Shown here: positions 1 through 5,590 of the stretch, piece by piece | Layout: every line of letters begins with the position of its first letter | How positions within the stretch are numbered: position 1 is the stretch's first letter | NCBI GenBank assembly: GCA_900548135.1 | Contig: URJC01000180.1 | Span: forward strand, 1 to 5,590 | Origin: an uncultured Odoribacter sp. | GTDB lineage: Bacteria > Bacteroidota > Bacteroidia > Bacteroidales > Marinifilaceae | Reading direction: 5' to 3' | DNA length: 5,590 bases | Position numbers and translations under genes: made by a program | Notes under the pieces: generated by a model | Seen by the model: the letters and a program-made list of their open reading frames with translations, nothing else | Told to the model about the DNA's origin: nothing | Database searches by the model: none

Positions 1-219
1 CAATCCGTAGTCACGGTTGGTGATTGGATCATCACAATGATTTTAATGTGTATCCCCATTGTCAATTTCATCATGCTGCTGATCTGGGCCTTTAGTAGCA
101 GTACACCAGTCAGTAAAGCAAACTGGGCAAAAGCTTCATTGATTTTTATGATTATAGGATTTGTACTCTTGCTGATTTTTTGGGGAACCTTCATGGGAAT
201 AGTTCTCGGAAACATGTAA
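1..219 (+). CDS. Small two-helix membrane protein of unknown function, 5' truncated by window edge
   Basis: The frame is open from base 1, so the true start lies upstream. Internal ATGs at 37 and 46 fall inside the first hydrophobic segment and are unlikely starts. About 72 residues are visible, ending in TAA at 217-219. They hold two strongly hydrophobic segments, one around ITMILMCIPIVNFIMLLIWAF and one around LIFMIIGFVLLLIFWGTFMGI. A short polar loop, SSSTPVSKANWAKA, separates them. From general knowledge, small proteins with this layout (an N-terminal VxVGDWI-like stretch, CIPIVN in helix 1, an SKxNxAKA loop) recur in Bacteroidota and Firmicutes as uncharacterised membrane proteins. No catalytic motif is visible and I assign no function. 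A strong terminator follows 25 bases after the stop, so this is the last gene of its transcript. It is probably nearly complete, missing only a short N-terminus. Confidence 0.8.
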   Translation, partial: QSVVTVGDWIITMILMCIPIVNFIMLLIWAFSSSTPVSKANWAKASLIFMIIGFVLLLIFWGTFMGIVLGNM

Positions 220-243
220 GCAGTTATAAGATAAACTTATCGG

Positions 244-273
244 GAAGCCGGTTTTACAGCCGGCCTCTTTTTT
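244..273 (+). terminator. Intrinsic terminator after the small membrane protein gene
   Basis: GCCGGT (247-252) pairs with GCCGGC (259-264), the last pair being a T:G wobble, around a six-base loop. GA at 244-245 can pair with TC at 266-267 across one mismatch. A run of T at 268-273 follows directly. The T-tract lies only on the plus-strand side, so it ends the upstream gene and not the minus-strand transporter. Confidence 0.85.
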
Positions 274-464
274 CAACTAACCCGAAAACGATTTGGAAAG
301 ATTCAGATCTGAGACAAATTCAACCTGAAAAATAATTAGTCTACCTGTAATATTCCTGACTTACGTTTTCTGTATATGTTGCAACTTCAAACTTGCCCCT
401 GCTCGTTATCCTCTCATCTTTTATTCAAACTTTGGATTAAATTCTGAATTACTCTGCATTCCAA
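274..464. other. Gene-free spacer between a plus-strand terminator and the transporter's 3' end
   Basis: This AT-rich spacer holds no convincing coding frame on either strand; the longest ATG frame noticed, from 376, gives 23 residues with no recognisable features. Two short perfect palindromes are present, TCAGATCTGA at 303-312 and GTTGCAAC at 378-385. A weak TTGGA/TCCAA pairing (432-436 with 460-464) spans a long loop just past the transporter stop. No T-tract follows in the minus direction, so I cannot point to an intrinsic terminator for the transporter. Confidence 0.5.
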
Positions 465-1580
465 TCACAAACTCTGAGTAAGTTTTTTCACTAATTTATA
501 TTTATTAAAAAATTCTTTCAAAATTACACGAAGGACAGTATAAGAAGGAATAGCAAGAATCATCCCCGGGATACCCGCCAGACTGCCCGCCATTAAAATG
601 ACCAAAAAAATTTCCAAAGGGTGGGCATGTACACTACTTCCGTATATAAAAGGCTGGAAGACAACATTATCCACCAACTGCGTCAATAACATAACAATAG
701 TCATATAAATCAATACCGGAAGCATCTGATGATAGAACTCCATGTTCAAATGAAGTACAACTCCTACAGCCAAACCAAAACAAACACCAATCAGCGGACC
801 AATATAAGGAATAACATTCAGTACCCCAGCCACCAAGCCAATAACCAGTGCGTTACTGAAATCGAGTCCCACTATAGTCAGGCCTATCGTATTCAGCGTC
901 ATCACTCCAAATACTTCCAGTAAAAGTCCGACAAAATAACGAACCAATAATTTTTGTATGGAATCCAACGCATTCCGGGCTTGTTCTTCGTAACGGGAAG
1001 GGACAATGGCCATAACCATGCCAGAAAACAAACGACTGTCTTTCAAAAAAAAGAAAGAAATGAAAGTAATGGAAAAAAGAGCTACAAAAATGTCACTCAA
1101 GGTACCGGCAACTGTACCAAACCAAGTCTTTAAGCTTGCAATATTCAAAATATCACTTAACTCGGCAGTGATATAGTTACTCACATCTTCCTCCTTATCA
1201 ATCAACCCAAAATACTCCAGAAGACGTCCGGCATCCCTGATTGGACCATCCAATTGATTGACAATATTCGTGACACTTATATTCCCCAAAGACTGAAATT
1301 CCCGCACAGCCAAAGGGATGATCGTGCTAAATACCAGAATAAATAAAAACCATAAACAAACAATAGTAATGGCAGCCTTTAAGGTTTTAGATAAACAGCA
1401 ACCCCGAATTTTGATTCTCCCTAATAAATCTATAATCGGCTTACCAATAAAAGAGATAACAGCAGCAACCAGAATATAGACAATTACCGAAAAGAAATAC
1501 CACGAAAAGAATATAGCTATGAGTAAAGCTACAAAACCAAGAATATATTTTGTTATTGTATTCATTTTATCAATCTTCAT
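465..1580 (-). CDS. AI-2E family transporter (YdiK/TqsA/PerM-type membrane protein)
   Basis: This 371-residue integral membrane protein has the layout of the AI-2E transporter family (PF01594), whose members are usually about 340-380 residues. Hydrophobic segments lie near residues 12-47 (two helices), 68-94, 155-180, 208-235, 238-275, 287-305 and 322-352. A soluble stretch at 95-150 sits between the third and fourth. Family signatures are visible: FFFLKDS at 176-182, NVIPYIGP at 255-262, DNVVFQPFIYG at 304-314 followed by HPLEIF at 320-325, and GIPGMILAIP at 336-345. Known members include an E. coli autoinducer-2 exporter (TqsA) and Na+/Li+ antiporters, so the substrate cannot be read from the family. 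Met1 (1578-1580) is preceded directly by GAGGA, too close for a normal ribosome site. Met6 (ATG at 1565-1563) is a credible alternative start. The gene diverges from the cyd operon and is probably monocistronic. Confidence 0.88.
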   Translation of the reverse strand: MKIDKMNTITKYILGFVALLIAIFFSWYFFSVIVYILVAAVISFIGKPIIDLLGRIKIRGCCLSKTLKAAITIVCLWFLFILVFSTIIPLAVREFQSLGNISVTNIVNQLDGPIRDAGRLLEYFGLIDKEEDVSNYITAELSDILNIASLKTWFGTVAGTLSDIFVALFSITFISFFFLKDSRLFSGMVMAIVPSRYEEQARNALDSIQKLLVRYFVGLLLEVFGVMTLNTIGLTIVGLDFSNALVIGLVAGVLNVIPYIGPLIGVCFGLAVGVVLHLNMEFYHQMLPVLIYMTIVMLLTQLVDNVVFQPFIYGSSVHAHPLEIFLVILMAGSLAGIPGMILAIPSYTVLRVILKEFFNKYKLVKKLTQSL

Positions 1581-1584
1581 TCCT

Positions 1585-1617
1585 CAAAAATAAAAAATTT
1601 AGACTGATTTTGTAAAA
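1585..1617 (-). promoter_or_regulatory. Candidate Bacteroidetes-type promoter for the transporter gene
   Basis: Read on the minus strand, TATTTTTG at 1592-1585 matches the Bacteroidetes -7 consensus TAnnTTTG at all fixed positions. A TTTT (1617-1614) lies 21 bases upstream as a three-of-four match to the -33 TTTG. Transcription would start about 5-8 bases downstream, at or after the annotated ATG, which would favour Met6 as the real start. The region is very AT-rich, so chance matches are likely. Confidence 0.35.
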
Positions 1618-1641
1618 ACATTTATATCTTTATTACGTTTA
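1609..1641 (+). promoter_or_regulatory. Candidate Bacteroidetes-type promoter of the DUF4492-cydA-cydB operon
   Basis: TTTG at 1609-1612 matches the -33 element. TACGTTTA at 1634-1641 matches the -7 consensus TAnnTTTG at all but the last base. The 21-base spacer is within the range usual for the Bacteroidetes primary sigma factor. Transcription starting near 1646-1649 would give a leader of about 20-25 bases before the ATG at 1670. No operator could be identified. Confidence 0.5.
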
Positions 1642-1669
1642 TTTCAGATCATGTTATAAAACATAGCCT

Positions 1670-1879
1670 ATGCTAAAACGCCTTTGGTACATATACAGCG
1701 ATGGTTTTCATCATCTCCCCCGATGGGGTAAAATACTAATTGCTATTGTATTAGCAAAATTATTCATCATGTTCGTAGTATTCAAACTAATTCTAATGCC
1801 TAATTATCTGAATAGTCAGTATACGACTGACCAAGAAAAAAGTAACCATGTATTGAACGAATTAACTACTAAACCTTAA
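1670..1879 (+). CDS. DUF4492 family single-helix membrane protein, first gene of the cytochrome bd operon
   Basis: This 69-residue protein has a conserved-looking N-terminus (LKRLWYIYSDGFHHLPRWGK, residues 2-21), one membrane helix at about 22-43 (ILIAIVLAKLFIMFVVFKLI), and a polar tail containing PNYLNSQY and a second acidic/lysine stretch. The YxDGF, GK..., KLFIMF and PNYLN pattern matches what I know of DUF4492 (PF14899). That family is found next to cytochrome bd genes in Bacteroidota and some Campylobacterota, and its function is not established. It has no Shine-Dalgarno sequence, only an A-rich leader. It stops 3 bases before the cydA start, suggesting co-translation. Single-helix small proteins are known to help bd oxidases (CydX/CydS types). 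A similar structural or assembly role is an inference here, because there is no sequence likeness to CydX. Confidence 0.85.
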   Translation: MLKRLWYIYSDGFHHLPRWGKILIAIVLAKLFIMFVVFKLILMPNYLNSQYTTDQEKSNHVLNELTTKP

Positions 1880-1882
1880 CTT

Positions 1883-3457
1883 ATGATAGCTGAACTTACA
1901 ACTACTTCCCTGGTAGAATGGTCACGCTGGCAATTTGCCATGACTGCAATCTACCATTACATGTTTGTTCCCCTGACACTGGGACTTTCCTTTTTATTAG
2001 CGATAATGGAAACAATGTGGGTCAGGACTGGTAAAGAAGAATGGCTTCATGCCACAAAATTCTGGATGAAACTATTTGCCGTCAATTTCGCTATCGGGAT
2101 AGCTACCGGTCTGATTCTGGAATTTCAATTCGGCTCCAATTGGTCCAACTATTCTTGGTTTGTAGGTGATATTTTCGGAGCCCCTCTGGCGATAGAAGGA
2201 TTATTTGCTTTCTTTCTGGAAGCTACCTTCTTTGCTGTCATGTTCTTTGGCTGGAATAAAGTAAGCCGGAGCTTTCACCTGACCTCTACCTGGATGGTAT
2301 TCCTAGGGTCTAATATCTCAGCCTTATGGATATTAGTAGCCAATGCCTGGATGCAGAACCCGGTAGGTATGGAATTTAATCCACTGACAGCCCGGAATGA
2401 AATGGATGATTTTTGGGCCGTTTTGTTTTCTCCGACAGCAATGAATAAATTTTTCCATACCATAACTTCAGCCTATACTCTATCAGCCTGTTTTGTTATT
2501 GGCGTGAGTGCCTGGTTTATACTGAAAAAAAGGCATTTTGAATTTGCCCGTAAAAGTATACTCCTGGCTTCTGTATTCGGTTTCCTGAGTATAATAGCCA
2601 CGATATTCACCGGCGATACCAGCGCTCAGGACGTCACCCGTACCCAGCCCATGAAACTGGCTGCCATGGAAGGTTTAAACGAAGGAGGTAAAGGAGCCTC
2701 ATTCACCTTGATCGGTTTTCCTACAGAAGATCCTGCCCTTCCCTCCTCCCGCATGCGTACAATAAAATACGGAATTACCATCCCCAAACTTCTTTCTTTC
2801 CTGGGATACCACGATTTCAATGCATATGTACCCGGTATACAGAACATCATAGATGGTTATACTTCCAATGACGGAACCATCTACCCTTCCCTATCCCAAC
2901 GAATGGCCAACGGGCGTAATGCCATAGAAGCACTGAAAAATTACAAACTGGCCATTGAGACAAAAAACGACACACTGGTACAACAAGCTTTGACCACTCT
3001 ACAGCAAAACTATCCCGACTTCGGTTATGGTTATCTGAATTCCCCATACGATGCAATCCCTCCGGTCTCGCTGGTATTTTATAGTTTCCGGATTATGGTT
3101 GGTCTGGGGATGCTCTTTGTGTTACTATTTATCCTTTCCTGGTGGTATGCCAAGAAAAGAAAATTCAATAAATTCCGTTTTATTCCCTACTTAGCTATTT
3201 TATGTGTGCCCTTTGCCTACATCGCTTCACAATGCGGCTGGATCGTAGCGGAAGTCGGACGCCAACCCTGGGTGGTACAGAACCTGATGCCTACCAACGT
3301 AGCCATCACCCGGATTGCTTCTGGTTGGGTGATTACCACTTTCTGGATGTTTGCCATCCTGTTTACCCTCCTATTAATTGCTGAAATCGGAATTATGTTC
3401 ACACAAATCCGTAAGGGAGTGAAAGAACCCATAAACGAAATCAAGACACAAGACTAG
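1883..3457 (+). CDS. cydA: Cytochrome bd ubiquinol/menaquinol oxidase subunit I (CydA)
   Basis: CydA is the catalytic subunit of cytochrome bd, a membrane quinol oxidase that reduces O2 to water and carries hemes b558, b595 and d. The 524 residues match the usual length of long Q-loop forms (E. coli has 522) and fit nine membrane helices. Expected residues, by comparison with E. coli, are present: His25 (in YHYMFVPLTLG, high-spin heme ligand); Glu105 and Glu113 (in APLAIEGLFAFFLE, proton path); His192 (in KFFHT) and Met405 (in SFRIMVG) for heme b558; Lys258 and Glu263 (in KLAAME) for quinol; and Glu457 before GRQPW for the other high-spin heme. The periplasmic Q-loop spans about 245-395. The start follows the upstream stop by 3 bases without a Shine-Dalgarno sequence, suggesting translational coupling. 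Nothing suggests loss of function. In this phylum the electron donor is probably menaquinol. Confidence 0.97.
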   Translation: MIAELTTTSLVEWSRWQFAMTAIYHYMFVPLTLGLSFLLAIMETMWVRTGKEEWLHATKFWMKLFAVNFAIGIATGLILEFQFGSNWSNYSWFVGDIFGAPLAIEGLFAFFLEATFFAVMFFGWNKVSRSFHLTSTWMVFLGSNISALWILVANAWMQNPVGMEFNPLTARNEMDDFWAVLFSPTAMNKFFHTITSAYTLSACFVIGVSAWFILKKRHFEFARKSILLASVFGFLSIIATIFTGDTSAQDVTRTQPMKLAAMEGLNEGGKGASFTLIGFPTEDPALPSSRMRTIKYGITIPKLLSFLGYHDFNAYVPGIQNIIDGYTSNDGTIYPSLSQRMANGRNAIEALKNYKLAIETKNDTLVQQALTTLQQNYPDFGYGYLNSPYDAIPPVSLVFYSFRIMVGLGMLFVLLFILSWWYAKKRKFNKFRFIPYLAILCVPFAYIASQCGWIVAEVGRQPWVVQNLMPTNVAITRIASGWVITTFWMFAILFTLLLIAEIGIMFTQIRKGVKEPINEIKTQD

Positions 3458-3515
3458 TATCAGGCATATATCAAGCTATTACACAAACACCATCTGAATT
3501 CTAAAACTAAATATC

Positions 3516-4634
3516 ATGGACTTAACTATACTGCAACATTATTGGTGGATTCTCCTCTGCATACTCGGAGGTCTGCTGGTATTTTTATTATTTGTACAAG
3601 GAGGACAAAGCTTGCTTTATACAATCGGTAAAACCAAAGACGAACGGGACCTCCTCGTCAATACCCTAGGGCACAAATGGGAATACACTTTCACCACCCT
3701 GGTTGTATTCGGAGGCGCATTTTTTGCCAGTTTTCCCCTGTTCTACTCCACCAGTTTCGGAGGCGCCTATGTCGTCTGGATGTTGATCCTGTTTTGCTTT
3801 GTACTACAAGCTGTATCCTATGAATTCCGGACTAAAAAGAACAATTTTCTGGGAAGCCGTACTTACGAAACATTCCTGATGATTAATGGATTTGCAGCAC
3901 CCTTTCTTTTAGGGGCAGCGGTAGCCACTTTCTTTACAGGTTCCCCCTTCCGGTTAGGAATGATGCATGAAGTAGAATGGATGACCCCCTGGAGGGGACT
4001 GGATGCTCTTTTCGTAATCCAGAACTATTTCCTGGCATTGGCTGTATTTTTTCTGGCCAGGACATTGGCAGCTTTGTATTTTATCCTGACAATCAGTGAT
4101 GAAAATATCCGGAATCGAAGCCACCGACAGGTGCTCTATAATGCCATTCCTTTTGTTGTCTTTTTCCTGCTTTTCCTGACCTTTATCCTGGCAGGTAATG
4201 GATATGCCATCAATACCCAGGGAAACATTGAACTGGTTAGATACAAATACTTTTTCAACCTGATTGAAATGCCCGCAAATACAGTCCTTTTTATCATCGG
4301 GGTCATCTGTGTCCTTTATGGCATCATCCGTACTCTATTATCGTCCAAATGGTACAAAGGTATCTGGTATTCGGGTACCGGAACAATCCTGACTGTAATA
4401 AGCCTGCTCATCATTGCCGGTTTTAATAATACGGCTTTTTACCCGTCTTCAACCGATTTGAATTCATCGCTGACTATATACAACGCTTCTTCCTCCTTCT
4501 ATACCTTAAAGGCCATGTCGTGGGTTTCCATCATTGTTCCCATTGTTATTGCCTACATTTGGTACGCCTGGCGCTCCATGACCCGAAAAGCCATGAATAC
4601 CAAAGAACTGGAAGAAACTGAAAATAAATACTGA
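3516..4634 (+). CDS. cydB: Cytochrome bd oxidase subunit II (CydB)
   Basis: CydB is the second membrane subunit of cytochrome bd, packing against CydA and stabilising the heme-bearing core. It is 372 residues long, close to the family norm of about 335-380. Hydrophobic segments near 10-29, 60-80, 84-102, 120-142, 166-192, 208-227, 252-274, 288-304 and 334-352 fit the eight-helix fold plus one weaker stretch. Family features are an N-terminal YWWILL, the DERDLLVNTLGHKWE segment (42-56), GGAFFASFPLFYSTSF (66-81), and the C-terminal NASSSFYTLKAMSW (323-336). Near the N-terminus the TDGFDMG motif of E. coli is replaced by VQGGQSL (27-33), and the residue aligning with E. coli Asp58 is Glu56. From memory this is the usual Bacteroidetes form. 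The gene lies 58 bases after cydA in the same operon, with an AT-rich leader and no Shine-Dalgarno sequence. No CydX-like gene follows. Confidence 0.95.
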   Translation: MDLTILQHYWWILLCILGGLLVFLLFVQGGQSLLYTIGKTKDERDLLVNTLGHKWEYTFTTLVVFGGAFFASFPLFYSTSFGGAYVVWMLILFCFVLQAVSYEFRTKKNNFLGSRTYETFLMINGFAAPFLLGAAVATFFTGSPFRLGMMHEVEWMTPWRGLDALFVIQNYFLALAVFFLARTLAALYFILTISDENIRNRSHRQVLYNAIPFVVFFLLFLTFILAGNGYAINTQGNIELVRYKYFFNLIEMPANTVLFIIGVICVLYGIIRTLLSSKWYKGIWYSGTGTILTVISLLIIAGFNNTAFYPSSTDLNSSLTIYNASSSFYTLKAMSWVSIIVPIVIAYIWYAWRSMTRKAMNTKELEETENKY

Positions 4635-4652
4635 TCGCTAAAAGTTCAGAAT

Positions 4653-4670
4653 CCGGCCTGCTATGGCCGG
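4653..4670. repeat. Short perfect GC hairpin just after cydB
   Basis: CCGGCC (4653-4658) pairs perfectly with GGCCGG (4665-4670) around a six-base loop, 18 bases past the cydB stop. No T-tract follows, so it is not a classical terminator on its own. It could stabilise the 3' end of the operon message or act as a pause site together with the next hairpin. Confidence 0.5.
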
Positions 4671-4679
4671 TATCCCTTT

Positions 4680-4715
4680 GAAAACTTATTCCATCACATG
4701 GTATAAGTTTTCTTT
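4680..4715 (+). terminator. Probable intrinsic terminator of the DUF4492-cydA-cydB operon
   Basis: A ten-base-pair stem, GAAAACTTAT (4680-4689) with ATAAGTTTTC (4703-4712), continues past one mismatch into CCA/TGG (4691-4693 with 4699-4701), leaving a five-base loop. The descending arm is T-rich and is followed by TTT. The stem is AT-rich and the T-tract is broken by one C, so termination may be partial. It is the best candidate for the end of the cyd transcript. Confidence 0.55.
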
Positions 4716-4734
4716 ATGCCCCTATGTTTCGGGA

Positions 4735-4844
4735 TATCTTTGCCAGGCTACACAATATTGTAGGCCGTCTCAAAAGCCTATGAAAAAGCATTACAGGAGG
4801 CCAAAAACAAGAAAAGGGGCAGTTCACTTTGGACTGCCCCTTTA
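4735..4844 (+). ncRNA. Speculative small RNA: orphan -7 box leading into a strong hairpin
   Basis: TATCTTTG at 4735-4742 matches the Bacteroidetes -7 consensus at every fixed position. A weak -33 candidate, TTTA, lies at 4713-4716 with an 18-base spacer. No convincing gene follows on this strand. A transcript starting near 4749 would run about 95 bases and end at the 13-base-pair hairpin at 4813-4843. It would contain internal complementary pieces such as TAGGC/GCCTA (4761-4765 with 4776-4780). The -33 match is poor and the closing T-tract on this strand is short, so this is a hypothesis only. Confidence 0.2.
4804..4843 (-). terminator. Strong hairpin terminator for the beta-galactosidase gene, possibly bidirectional
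   Basis: AAAGGGGCAGT (4813-4823) pairs with ACTGCCCCTTT (4833-4843). A T:G and a C:G pair extend the stem inward to about 13 pairs with a five-base loop. On the minus strand the stem is followed by TTTT and then CTTGTTTTT (down to 4803), about 30 bases past the beta-galactosidase stop, which fits an intrinsic terminator for that gene. The plus-strand side has only TTT, so any action on plus-strand transcripts would be weaker. Confidence 0.75.
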
Positions 4845-4872
4845 GCCGTTTAACTGACTTATGATACTATTT

Positions 4873-5590
4873 TCAGTGCTTGTGTATCGGAGTGATGACT
4901 ACATTAAATGTATAGTTATCATAAGGAAGCAAATATTGTGGCCACGGCCATCCCCCCCAACTATCTTTACAACCTAAACCCATTTGTTTCAAGTCAAAAG
5001 AAAGCGTAGTCAAATCGCGGGTTTTCAATTCACCGGAATGCCGCTGGTCTTTTCCCCGGCCATCATCAAGGTCTTCCTGCAAATAGGGCAGAGCTGAAGC
5101 AGAAAAAGGAACATCTGCACGGATCAATAATCCCCGTCCGTCAATATCGGTCAGTTTCCACCAACGGATATCTGTTTTCGTTCCGGATTCCTGCGGACGG
5201 ATATAGGGATAATACTGATCCTTCACCAATTGCTGATACCGCCCGAGATGTTGGCTGAAATTACGGTCAGCATAATTCTCTACCGGTCCACGGCCATAAT
5301 AATCAATCCGGTCGAAACTACCCGGCATCACCATCTGCATTCCAAAACGGAACAAATAAGGCATCTTTTCCTTCGTTTTATCCACGGTCATGGCTTCTGT
5401 AATGCGAATCTCACCCCTGCCATTGATTTCATACGTCATCCGCAATTGTGCCGCCACTGCCGGCAGGTCGTAATCCACCGTTACAAATACATGCCGGTCT
5501 TTCTGTTCCACCTTGAAACCTTTCTTTTTCATATCCGGATTCTTCCAGACCTGGAACCGATTGTGCAAGCCTGCTCCCATATCATTATCC
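4873..5590 (-). CDS. Beta-galactosidase (glycoside hydrolase family 2), C-terminal part only
   Basis: The frame is open to the window edge: DND precedes the methionine at 5580-5578, giving DNDMGAG. This matches the conserved TDND.G start of the beta-galactosidase small-chain domain (PF02929), as in APLDNDIG of E. coli LacZ. So 5580 is not the start, and about 238 C-terminal residues of a protein usually near 1000-1100 long are visible. Numbered from that methionine, family features are YYGRGPVENYADR (94-106), YYPYIRPQESGTKTDIRWW (123-141), and DSWGGWP (206-212), where Trp208 corresponds to E. coli Trp999 beside the active site. The catalytic acid and nucleophile lie outside the window. The enzyme would release terminal beta-galactose. 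Whether it acts on lactose or on host or plant glycans cannot be told here. The gene converges on the cyd operon and looks intact to its TGA stop. Confidence 0.93.
   Translation of the reverse strand, partial: DNDMGAGLHNRFQVWKNPDMKKKGFKVEQKDRHVFVTVDYDLPAVAAQLRMTYEINGRGEIRITEAMTVDKTKEKMPYLFRFGMQMVMPGSFDRIDYYGRGPVENYADRNFSQHLGRYQQLVKDQYYPYIRPQESGTKTDIRWWKLTDIDGRGLLIRADVPFSASALPYLQEDLDDGRGKDQRHSGELKTRDLTTLSFDLKQMGLGCKDSWGGWPWPQYLLPYDNYTFNVVITPIHKH

Noticed and set aside
303..312. TCAGATCTGA palindrome as an operator
   Set aside because: It lies downstream of both flanking genes, near no promoter, and one 10-base palindrome is expected by chance at this length scale.
729..923. Plus-strand frame of 64 residues opposite the transporter
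   Set aside because: It is antisense to a well-supported membrane protein gene, and its Asn/Gln/His/Ser-rich product is what a shadow of hydrophobic codons looks like.
2275..3056. Three minus-strand frames within cydA
   Set aside because: They overlap a clearly identified, full-length cydA, lack any recognisable motif and have no promoter or ribosome site.
3202..3444. Plus- and minus-strand frames over the cydA 3' end
   Set aside because: Both are in alternative frames of the conserved GRQPW region of CydA and have no independent support.
4663..4845. Sixty-residue plus-strand frame downstream of cydB
   Set aside because: It begins inside the loop of one hairpin, runs through two others, has no ribosome site and no family resemblance, and its composition follows the hairpin sequences.
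4952..4958. Seven-base C run (G on the coding strand) in the beta-galactosidase gene as a phase-variation switch
   Set aside because: It encodes part of the conserved DSWGGW motif in the correct frame, is short for a slippage tract, and lies near the C-terminus of a catabolic enzyme where switching makes little sense.
5578..5580. Methionine at 5580 as the start of a separate small-subunit beta-galactosidase gene
   Set aside because: The frame continues upstream to the window edge as DND, the conserved DND.G beginning of this domain inside a full-length LacZ, so the methionine is internal.

Overview
The window looks like chromosomal DNA from a Bacteroidota bacterium, most likely of the order Bacteroidales (Bacteroides/Parabacteroides-like); the genus cannot be fixed from sequence alone. 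The reasons are: a DUF4492-type small protein directly in front of cytochrome bd genes; Bacteroidetes-type promoter elements (TTTG near -33, TAnnTTTG near -7); AT-rich leaders without Shine-Dalgarno sequences; and protein variants (CydB, LacZ C-terminus) typical of that phylum.

Layout, left to right. Bases 1-219 are the 3' part of a gene for a small two-helix membrane protein, followed by a clear intrinsic terminator (244-273). After a gene-free stretch comes a minus-strand AI-2E-family membrane transporter (465-1580). It is divergent from the central three-gene operon on the plus strand: a DUF4492 single-helix protein (1670-1879), cydA (1883-3457) and cydB (3516-4634). A 238-base intergenic region follows. 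It carries three good hairpins, a perfect -7 box with no known gene behind it, and the convergent end of a minus-strand GH2 beta-galactosidase gene (4873 to the window edge), of which only the C-terminal domain is present.

How the genes fit together. The functional core is the cytochrome bd quinol oxidase: CydA and CydB form the membrane enzyme that oxidises quinol (menaquinol in this group) and reduces O2 to water with high affinity. That suits a gut-type anaerobe that must scavenge or detoxify traces of oxygen. CydA keeps every heme and quinol residue I could check. The DUF4492 protein, 3 bases upstream and probably translationally coupled, is the least understood part and is a plausible accessory or assembly factor. 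The other genes appear to be unrelated neighbours: the transporter is transcribed away from the operon and the beta-galactosidase converges on it.

I see no CRISPR array, tRNA, rRNA, complete mobile element or clearly new multi-gene system. The points most worth a second look are the DUF4492-cydA coupling, the divergent CydB N-terminus, the overlapping divergent promoters, and the structured region 4635-4872, which may encode a small RNA.
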